From contig CAIYLW010000020.1 of the NCBI GenBank assembly GCA_903927185.1, positions 1 through 64,000 of the forward strand: a stretch of DNA of 64,000 nucleotides, written 5' to 3'. This DNA is from an uncultured Bacteroidota bacterium. Its GTDB lineage: Bacteria; Bacteroidota; Bacteroidia; Chitinophagales; Chitinophagaceae. Below the pieces are notes generated by a model that did not search any database, was not told the DNA's origin, and saw only the letters and a program-made list of their open reading frames with translations. Of the stretch, positions 19,097 through 28,800 are shown piece after piece (position 1 is the first letter of the stretch; every line of letters starts with the position of its first letter). The position numbers and the translations under genes are program-made.

Positions 19097-21771
19097 TTTT
19101 TAAATATATCATGATAACACATACTGCATTGATAATGTCAATGGTAGGTTCGGGATATATATGGGCGCAATCTGCTCAGAAAATTGAGAAAAGGGCCGAT
19201 GAAAGTTTTAAGAACAAAAATTATTATAATGCGGCTATTCTTTATTCAACCATTCTATATGAAACACCCATTTCAGAAAATTCTGAATCGCTAGTTTATC
19301 CTGTTCAGTCATATTCCAAAAGCCATATACATAAAATTAAAGAATCGAATATTAATAGAGTAACCTATAAATTGGCTGAATCATATAGGTTGTACGAGCA
19401 TTATCAAGATGCTGCAGTACAATATCAACAATACATTGCTTCTAAAGATGGTCAATTTCCTTTGGCAGAATTATGGTATGGATATTGTTTGCTTGCAAAT
19501 AATGAACCCTTAAAAGCAGAGTTGGCATTTAATACTTTTTTAAAAAAATACCGTAACAAGGATAGTTATGTTGAAAAGGCTCTTCAGGGAATAGCATCTT
19601 GTAGTATGGTTTTATCAAATACATCTCAAAAGCCATTAGCTACAATCTCAAAATTAAAAAGCACAGGGTCGGAAGATGGTTCCAATTTTGCTTTAGAAAA
19701 ATTAAATGAAAAGGAGTATTGGTTTAGTAGTTCAAGAAATGAAATAAATAAAAGACAGCAAAAAATATATCCATTACGTCTTTATAAAGGCGATTTTATA
19801 AAGGGATCCATCAATAAAGCATTTGATCAGATTGCAGATGATGTAAACATGGCTGCGAATTCATTTTCAAGTGATGGAAATATAGTTTTTCTAACTGCCT
19901 GGAAGGAAGATATAAAATCAGGTGTTCAACCTTTTGCTATTTATTATATGAGAAGACCAGATGTAAATTCAAAGTGGTCTAACCCTGAAATGCTACCTGC
20001 TCCCATTAATGTGAAAGGGTATCAATCAAAGCAACCTTTTATAACAAATGATGGTAAACACCTATTGTTTTCTTCTAATCAACCAGGAGGCTTGGGCAAA
20101 TATGATTTATGGATAGTTTCTATGGATGGTGTGAAACCTGTTGGGAATGCACTGAATTTAGGCTCAAATATTAATACACAAGGGAATGAGGTGACTCCAT
20201 TTTTTTATACTACAGAATCTAAACTAACATTTAGTACTGATGGAAGATTGGGTATGGGTGGCTTAGATATTTATGAAACTACTGGTTCTGTTTCTGATAA
20301 TCAATGGACCAATCCAATTATTCATCTAGGAGCTCCATATAATTCAGTGAAAGATGATGAATATTTTAAGATGTATGGCACAGATACTGGATACTTAAGT
20401 TCAGATAGGTTCTCTACTTGTTGTTTAGAAATTTTCAGAACCGTGAAAATTAAAACTATTGATACTTTAAAAATCGTATCAAGTAAAATCAACACACTTA
20501 ACAAAGATACTTCTAAATTAGTATTTGCTCAAACTCAACCCGTAACAACTCTGCCAGTAATTACAAAGATTAAAGATGATGAAAATGTTGAAAAACATTT
20601 TATGGACTCTATTAATGCAATCACATTTATAAGAAGAAATGTCTACTATAATTTTGCAAGTGCTAAAGTTCGACAGGAAGACTTTTCTCAATTAGATGAG
20701 ATTATATCGGTTCTTGAAAAAAATCCAGATTTAAATATACTCATTGCTTCATTTACTGATTGTAAAGGTTCAATGGAAGCAAATATTAGATTATCAAGAA
20801 AGAGATCTGAATCTGTTAGATTTTATTTGCTCAAAAAAGGAATTTCTACTTCAAGGATTAATATCGACTTCTTTGGGAAAGAGCATTTTATAATGCAATG
20901 TAAAGAAGATACTACGTATAATAGTTCTAAACAATTATCAAATAGAAGGTCAGATCTGATCATTACAAAAGGCTCAAAACCTAAGTGGATTCCATCTGGC
21001 AGGGAGTTGGATATAACTAAAATTAAAGCTGATTCCAATTATCATTCACCGGAATTTTATGTGATTGCTAAAAAATTGAAATTGGATATTGATACAAGCT
21101 TTATTCAGCCAGATACATTAAAGGCAGAAAAGCTGATTGCTCTTAAATTATCAAATATTCAACAAGAGGGTATTAAAAAACCTCTTGCAAATGAACCGGA
21201 AAAGAAAGCATTTGGATATATAAAAAATATAGAAACTATTGGATCCAGAGTTAAGAAAAGTGATATTCAAGTGGAAAGGATTGCTTCTTTATTAAAGACC
21301 GATAATGAGAAAAAAATCATTGAGCCGTCAACTAATAAAATACAAATGATTGAAATGCTTGATATGACTCCTAGGCTTAAAGAGTCGGATGTTATTAACG
21401 AAATGACCAAACGGATTCCCAAAAAACCGCTGCAGATTTATTCAACCTCTGACTTTGTAAGAATTGATTTATATGATAATGGGGTATTTGATTATGATAC
21501 AGTATCTGTAATATTTAATAAACATATTCAAGTGTATAAAGAATTACTACAGGTAAATAAACCGATTAGCTTTTTTATTAAACTTGATAATGATCAAAGT
21601 AAAAATGAAATGATATTTTTTGCGGAAAATCTTGGATTAACACCCCCTAATTCTGCATTAATGGTAATCACAGATGCTGATAATAAAAGGACTGAAGTTA
21701 GTGTATCAAGTGATTTAAATAGTAATGTTGTTATTTATTTCATTAAACTTAATAAGGGGCAAAAGAAATAA
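19081..21771 (+). CDS. TPR / PD40 / OmpA-family protein with a C-terminal extension
   Basis: An 896-residue envelope protein. A signal peptide ends near IWAQS; either the ATG at 19081 or the one at 19111 could be the start. TPR-like helices cover about residues 35-180. PD40/WD40-like strands (SSSRNEIN, LLFSSNQPGGLGKYDLWIV, LTFSTDGRLGMGGLDIYET) cover 200-440. An OmpA peptidoglycan-binding domain begins near residue 522 (VYYNFASAKVR, ASFTDCKG, LSRKRSESV). The architecture resembles the PorE-type T9SS accessory proteins. About 265 further residues follow, ending in a beta-rich module (VRIDLYDNGVFDYDTVSV, FFAENLGLTPPNSALMVITD). It probably anchors the preceding PorP/CTD pair to the cell wall. Confidence 0.85.
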   Translation: MPKTLIFKYIMITHTALIMSMVGSGYIWAQSAQKIEKRADESFKNKNYYNAAILYSTILYETPISENSESLVYPVQSYSKSHIHKIKESNINRVTYKLAESYRLYEHYQDAAVQYQQYIASKDGQFPLAELWYGYCLLANNEPLKAELAFNTFLKKYRNKDSYVEKALQGIASCSMVLSNTSQKPLATISKLKSTGSEDGSNFALEKLNEKEYWFSSSRNEINKRQQKIYPLRLYKGDFIKGSINKAFDQIADDVNMAANSFSSDGNIVFLTAWKEDIKSGVQPFAIYYMRRPDVNSKWSNPEMLPAPINVKGYQSKQPFITNDGKHLLFSSNQPGGLGKYDLWIVSMDGVKPVGNALNLGSNINTQGNEVTPFFYTTESKLTFSTDGRLGMGGLDIYETTGSVSDNQWTNPIIHLGAPYNSVKDDEYFKMYGTDTGYLSSDRFSTCCLEIFRTVKIKTIDTLKIVSSKINTLNKDTSKLVFAQTQPVTTLPVITKIKDDENVEKHFMDSINAITFIRRNVYYNFASAKVRQEDFSQLDEIISVLEKNPDLNILIASFTDCKGSMEANIRLSRKRSESVRFYLLKKGISTSRINIDFFGKEHFIMQCKEDTTYNSSKQLSNRRSDLIITKGSKPKWIPSGRELDITKIKADSNYHSPEFYVIAKKLKLDIDTSFIQPDTLKAEKLIALKLSNIQQEGIKKPLANEPEKKAFGYIKNIETIGSRVKKSDIQVERIASLLKTDNEKKIIEPSTNKIQMIEMLDMTPRLKESDVINEMTKRIPKKPLQIYSTSDFVRIDLYDNGVFDYDTVSVIFNKHIQVYKELLQVNKPISFFIKLDNDQSKNEMIFFAENLGLTPPNSALMVITDADNKRTEVSVSSDLNSNVVIYFIKLNKGQKK

Positions 21772-21777
21772 GAAGAA

Positions 21778-22806
21778 TTAAAATCTAGTACATCTTACCT
21801 TATCTATAGAAGTATTTCTGATCTTTAAGAAATCAGTATAAGACAATGTTAATTCCAAACCGCCTCTCCAATTAGAAGCAACATTAAGTTTAGAGATATT
21901 TATATCATAGCTAACTCCAATGTTAAAGTGACTTAGACCAATGTTAACTGCAGGAATAATTGCATCACCCCATCTTAAAAAACTACCGAGATAAAAAATA
22001 TCAGGTTCTGCATTATTATATTCAACAATACTAACTCCATAGAGCAAACCTGCTAAAAACTGTCTATTTCCCCCTTGGGCAAAATAATCGGCAAATGCTT
22101 TTATATGATTTTTGTAACCAAAATGCGAATGTATTCCGGTATTAATTGAATATTTTGGAGGGATTGCATCTGGTACTGATCCAGTTGTTGATTTGATTAC
22201 TGGATTGGTTACATGCGACATTCCCCCTGCAATGTAAAAATTAGTTTTCGAATTTATATTCGTACTAAAGCATAATCCACTTGATAAATCCCAATAGGTA
22301 TAACCAGTGTTTGCAATTGGTTGTGAACTTGGATTAGAAGGATTGTAGGCACTATTTCTATACTGGTCGCCAAAAATTAATTTTGAGGCATCGAAATGAC
22401 TGGAAACAATTCCAAACATAAATGCTCCAGATAAATATGTATCTCTATTTCCACTTAATGATTTATGAAAATTTATTGCTGGTTTGAACTGAGTTCTTTT
22501 AAGACTGATATCTCCTGCTGCATCAAGACTCATTTGAGAAGCTAGAGTTAAGTAATCGTTTTTTTCGTTTATTGGTATTTTATATTCTACACTTAATGAA
22601 GTAGTCCTAAATGGAATTGTAATACTTGACCATTGATCACGGTAGGCTGTTGATACACGTAAATCACCTGTAAAAACACCTGCTAATGCTGGATTTCGAA
22701 GAATAGGTTGTTCATAGAATTGAGAGAAAGTAAAATCTTGTGCAAGGCCTTTTTGGTAAAAAAAGCCTAAGAACATGATTATATAAAATAAATACTTTTT
22801 CATCAT
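21778..22806 (-). CDS. PorP/SprF-family outer-membrane protein (copy 2)
   Basis: A paralogue of copy 1, about 342 residues, with a signal peptide ending at KGLAQ. The opening DFTFSQFYEQPILRNPALAG is the family hallmark. The start is one of two adjacent ATG codons (22806 or 22803), so a TTG one codon upstream is not needed. The stop codon of the giant repeat protein immediately precedes it on the same strand, so the two are one transcript and probably a substrate/anchor pair. It converges on the OmpA-family gene with a 6-base gap. Confidence 0.92.
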   Translation of the reverse strand: MMKKYLFYIIMFLGFFYQKGLAQDFTFSQFYEQPILRNPALAGVFTGDLRVSTAYRDQWSSITIPFRTTSLSVEYKIPINEKNDYLTLASQMSLDAAGDISLKRTQFKPAINFHKSLSGNRDTYLSGAFMFGIVSSHFDASKLIFGDQYRNSAYNPSNPSSQPIANTGYTYWDLSSGLCFSTNINSKTNFYIAGGMSHVTNPVIKSTTGSVPDAIPPKYSINTGIHSHFGYKNHIKAFADYFAQGGNRQFLAGLLYGVSIVEYNNAEPDIFYLGSFLRWGDAIIPAVNIGLSHFNIGVSYDINISKLNVASNWRGGLELTLSYTDFLKIRNTSIDKVRCTRF

Positions 22807-22809
22807 CAA

Positions 22810-25800
22810 TTATTTTAATACTGCTACATTTCCCTTAAAAGTGGCAGGTATTCCTTTTTCACAGAGTACTTCACATATATATACAAATATGTCTTGTGCA
22901 GCAGGTTTGCCTCTTACTTTGCCATCCCAACCATTTGAAGGATCCCCAGGTAAGAAATTGGTTTTCTCAAAAACTAGTTCGCCCCAACGACTATAAATTC
23001 TAAAACTTTTTATTAGCTTAATCCCGGTACCCTGAACAAATAATATATCGTTAATGCCATCACCATCTGGTGAAAATGCATTTGGTATAAATATTTCTGA
23101 GTTAGGACAAAATGTTTTAATCGAAATAGTATCAGTTATATTACAGCCATATATATTGGTAGCTGAGCATATGATATCGGCATCATTTGATACTTTAGCA
23201 ATGGTAGTTTGACAATTATCACACGTGAAGATAGCGTTCCCAGTCCATTTCCAATTTCTTATACTTTCTAGTTTATTACTGTTGGGAACTAGCATGAATT
23301 GAACTCCTGCTTGAACTGCAGTATCTGCACCAATTGAGATTAATGTTGGTTCTCCAACCACCAAATTGATTTTAGCAGTATCAGAAAAACAATAATGATT
23401 ATCTCTTCCGATTACTGTATATGATGTAGAATAATTTGGAGTAGCAACTGGGTTACTACTATTATAATTACTTAATCCGGTTTCGGGAAGCCAAGTATAA
23501 TTTTCAGCGCCAGTAATAGTTAAGTTTAATGAAGAACCTAAACAAATCGTATCAATAAGTGATCCCTGAATTTTAAAAGGTTGAACTACTTTAATACTTG
23601 TATTTGCAATCTGACTACAACCATATTGATTATACCCAATCACACTATAATTGCTGTTGGTACTTGGTATTAAATTAATTGATGCACATGAATTACAAAC
23701 TATATTATTTTGTTGATCCATCCATATATAGTTCAATGCACCTGTTGCTATTAAGTTCAACGTATCTCCTTTGCAAACATAATTGTCAGATGGAATTGAC
23801 ACTGTTGGTAAAGGATGAATTGTTAATGATTTGTATGTTGAATCCAAACAGTTGTTAATAGTAGACACTAATAATTTTATCGTATACTTTCCTTCACTAT
23901 AATATTGTACAGTTACAATGCTATCTTTTGAACTAATTCCATTTCCCAGATTCCATAATATCAGGAATAAACTATCCTTTGAATTTACGTTAGTTGTTAG
24001 TTGCATTAATTGACTTTTGCATGCTTCGTTTACAGCATTGATATTTACTTTTGGAACCGAAAATATTTTAACTTGAAAATTTGCATTTGTTGTTGTAACA
24101 CAACCAGTATTACTTTGAATTGTAAGGCTAATTTTATTTTGACCAGCTTGTGTGTATGTTTTACTGTATTTTTTTGAAATGGTGGTGTCGGATGGTGCAC
24201 TTGACCATTTCCAATTTGCAATTCCAAACAATGATTTAGAAGCGTCTATGAAATCATAAGTAGTATTTCCGCAGTTATTAATTGCATTTAAGGCAAAATC
24301 AGCTTTTAAAGGGTCGACTTTAATAGTAACACTGCTCGTTGAAGTGGCGCAAATTCCATTATCTATCGTCCATTTGAATACATATGTTCCAGGTACTAGT
24401 CCATTTACAACTGTATTAGCATTTGTTGCGTCATTGAAATAGATAACAGAAGGCCCATTAGTCAAATTCCAAATACCCTGACCAATAATAGGCGAATTGC
24501 CTTGCAATTGAATTGATGTATTTAAGTTACAAATAATTTGATCGTTACCAGCATTAGCGATAGTTACTGGTTGAACTACATTAATATTTACCGAGTTACT
24601 ATATTGTAACGTGCATAATCCATTTTGAACAAGTGCTCTGTAAAGTGAGCTGGTATTTAATTGTTGATAAGATAATACAGTAGCTGTATCTAAAATAATT
24701 GTCCAGCTATTGCCATTATCATTTGATGATTCCCAATGTACAATCGATCCGGCATTTCCGAAAAGTTGGATGCTGCCACTATTTGAATTTAAACAAACTG
24801 TTGCATTTCCTTTAATAATTCCAGCTACAGTAGGTGAGGTAACATTTATTATTGCAATATTAGAATAATCTGCTGAGCAAACTCCACTTTGAATAAGTAC
24901 TCTGTAAATCGTTGTATTTGTAAGATTTGAAAAATTATAACTACTGCTTGAATTTTTGATAACGTTCCAGCTTTTGCCATTGTCTGTTGATTGCTCCCAA
25001 TGAATTATATAACCAGTAAAGCCGGATAAATTAATGGAACCGCTGTTCATATTCGCACAAACTGAGGTATCAGAACTTGATAATATTCCTGGGATTGTGA
25101 TTGGATTTACTGTAATATTTACTTCATTAGTATAATTTATATTACAAGGTCCATTTTGAACAAGGGCTCTAAATTTTGTATTATTTTTCAAATTAGTATA
25201 GAGATAACTATCATTGTTTGAAGTTATCATAGTCCAATTCATTCCATTATCAATTGATGATTCCCAAGCAACTATATTTCCAAGATATCCAGAGACTAAT
25301 AATTTTCCACTATTTATATCCGCACAAACAAAATTATCAGCTATCAGATTTCCTGCAATGGTATTTGGATAGATAATTATTTGTACTGTATCTCTTGATT
25401 CAGTACATAAAGTATTGGTAATGGTCCAAATAAATTGATAGGTACCAGTACTAAAACCTGAAACAATTGTATTTGGATCAGATAGATTATTAAAACTAAC
25501 CGAAGATGGATTGCTTGCTGAGGAAGACCATCTGCCAATTCCAGAGGTTGGTGCATTCGCAGCAATGGTTGTATAACTCTGACTGCATATCTTTTGATCT
25601 ATTCCGGCATTTGAAATTGTAACTGGTTGGAGTACCTGAATATTTATGATATTGGAATAAACAGAAGGACAAATATTATTTTGAACAAGTGCCCTGTATG
25701 AGGTAGACAAATTTAGATTTGTGGTTTGATAAGTATTGTTTATATTATGAATTGTATCCCAACTAATTCCATTGTTTATAGATGATTCCCATTGCAGAAT

Positions 25801-28800
25801 TGTATTGTTGTATCCAGTAAGCTTTAATAAATTGTTATTTGAATTTGCACAAACAACTGCATCTTCCGCAAGTTGGCCTGCAATACTTGAGGCATAAACA
25901 GAAACTTGAACGGTATCTTTTGATTCAGTACATAATACATTCGAAATGGTCCATACAAATTGATAAGTTCCTGTTGTTAAACCATAAACAGAACTACTGG
26001 GGTCTGTTGGATTTGTAAAACTCACTGCTGTTGGATTACCTGGTAAAACTGTCCAGAATCCAGTTCCATTTATTGGGGTATTGCCCGATAAAGTAGTGGA
26101 AGATTGACTACATATTTTTTGATCAATACCGGCATTTGATACTGTTACATTTCGTAAAACTGTTATGGTAACTACATTGCTATATAAGGAAGGACATGAA
26201 CCGTTTTTAACTTCTGCTTTGAATTGTGTAGTGGTATTTAGACTATTATATGTAATACTATCTTTATTCGCACTATTTGTAACTGGGAACCAGTTTAGGC
26301 CATTATCAGTTGAATAGTTTCCCGCCAATACCGAACCAGTGTATCCATTTAATCTTAATGTACCGGCATTATTATTAACACAAACTGTATTAGACGAAAC
26401 CATAGTTCCAGGTACTGTAGGAGCATCAATTGTAATATTTACAGTATCAACAGAATTGTTACAACTTCCATTTGATATCGTCCAGATAAATTGATAGGAT
26501 CCAATGGTTAGTCCGTTTACTATGGCATTGGGATCTTTGATATTACTAAATGTAGGGATACTTGGATTGCCAGATGGATAGCTCCAGGTTCCAGTGCCTG
26601 ATATTGGTCTATTTGCAAATAATTGAATAGAGCTTGTATTGCATATACTACTATCTTTTCCTGCATCAGCATTCGTTACTGCATCCAAAATGGTTATAGT
26701 AGCTGCAATTCCTGAATAAAGAGATAAGCCAACTCCATTTTTAACCAGGGCACGATAATAAGTAGTACTAGTAAGATTTTGATATTGTAAGGTATCTTGA
26801 TTTGTACCCACAGTTCTTGAAATAATATGCCAATTAGAATTACTCGCAGTGGAATCTTCCCATTGGAGAATACTTCCGAAATATCCTTTTACTGAAATAA
26901 AGCCACTATTAATTCCAGCACATGCAATAGTATCTAGACCAACAAAGCCGGGGTTGGTAGGGGGTTGAACAGTAACAACCATAATACTTTCGGAAGGCGG
27001 ACATATTCCGTTACTAATTGTCCATTTTAAATGGTAAATACCGTCTGATGGCGGAATAATTGGATTAGAAGTAGTGTCACCTAATTGATAAGTTAGTTTT
27101 CTTACTGTTGCTGTAGGATCTGAAGTATCAGTGAAGACTAAATTAGAAGGCCCATAAGTAGGAATTATCGTCCATACTCCCACACCTGAAATTGGAATAT
27201 TCCCTTCTAATTTGTAACTTGAAAATCCATTGATTAATGTGGTGTCAGGTCCCGCATTAGCAATTGTTGTGGAAGGCGAAACAGTTATTCTTACTAGATT
27301 AGAATATAATGAAGAACATGCACCATTTTTAACGAAAACCCTGTAATAAGTTGAACTAGTTAGATTAGAATAATTTTGTGAATTGCTTGTATTTGAAATG
27401 ATATTCCAGTTGGTGCCATTGACGGAAGATTCCCATTGTAATATATTACTAACATATCCATTTAAAGAAAGGGTACCGTTATTGGAGTTCGCGCAAACGG
27501 TAGCATCAGCACTTAATGTGCCGGGTTCAGTTTTTGGTGATACAATAATTTGTACAGTATCTTTTGAATTGAAACATACGCCATTATCAACTGTCCAAAT
27601 AAACTGATACGTTCCATTAATTAAACCATTCACAGTTGTATTTGGATCAGATAGGTTAGTAAATGTAACAACAGAAGGATTTCCAATGATAGAACTCCAG
27701 GTTCCAGTTCCTGAGGTTGGCATTGCTGCCTTTAGTGTAGCATCAGTTGCATTACAAATTGTTTGATCCAATCCTGCATTGGAAATTGTTACTGGTAGCA
27801 ATACAGTAACTACCGCGTTGTTAGAATAAAGTGGTGCACAAGAACCACTTTGAACTGCAGCTCTAAAAATTGTAGTAGTTGATAAATTATTGTAGGTTAT
27901 ACTATTTGATTGATTGGAAATAATGGTCCAGCTATTTCCGTTGTCAATAGAAGATTTCCAATTCAAAATTGTTCCAATATAACCTGTTAAAATAATCTGA
28001 CCAGTATTTGAGTTTTTACAAACGGTTGTTGATCCGCTCAAAGATCCCGCTATGGTTTGTGCATTAATTTTTATTTCTACCGTATCAGTTGATATAAAAC
28101 AAGAAGCATTAGACACATTCCAAACGAACTGATAGTTGCCGGTGATAAGTCCATTTACAATGGTATTCGGATCTCCAGGATTTATAATCGTTGCGATAGA
28201 AGGATTTGTTGGTAATGCAGTCCAGATTCCAGTTCCTATTGTTGGGCTATTTGCCGAAAGTGTACTTACATTATTGTTACATAAGATCTGGTCTGTTCCT
28301 GCATAGGCAGCTGTTACAGGTTGTAATACGGTAATAAAAGTTGTGTTGCTATATAAGGCTGGACAATTACCACTTTGAACAATTGCTCTATAGGAAGTGG
28401 TACTGCTTAAATTATTAAAGGATAATTGATTGGTAGTATTCGAAATGCTAGTCCAATTTCCTCCATTGTTATTCGAAGATTCCCAATTAAGTATAGTTCC
28501 CGAAAATCCTGAAAGCAATAAAGTACCTACATTATTATTTGCACAAACGGTTGCATCTTCAGCAATTGAACCGGTTATGGTAACCGGGCTTACTGTAATA
28601 GTAACAAAATTACTATTCACTGCATTGCATAGACCATTTTGTAAAACTGCTCTATATAAAGTTGTGTGGGTTAAATTGCTATATGAATAAGTATTACTAG
28701 TATTATTAATCATTAACCAGTTAGCACCTGCATCCGATGATGATTCCCAGTGTAGTATGCTTCCAATAAATCCATTTAAATTAAGTGTGCCGCTGTTGCT

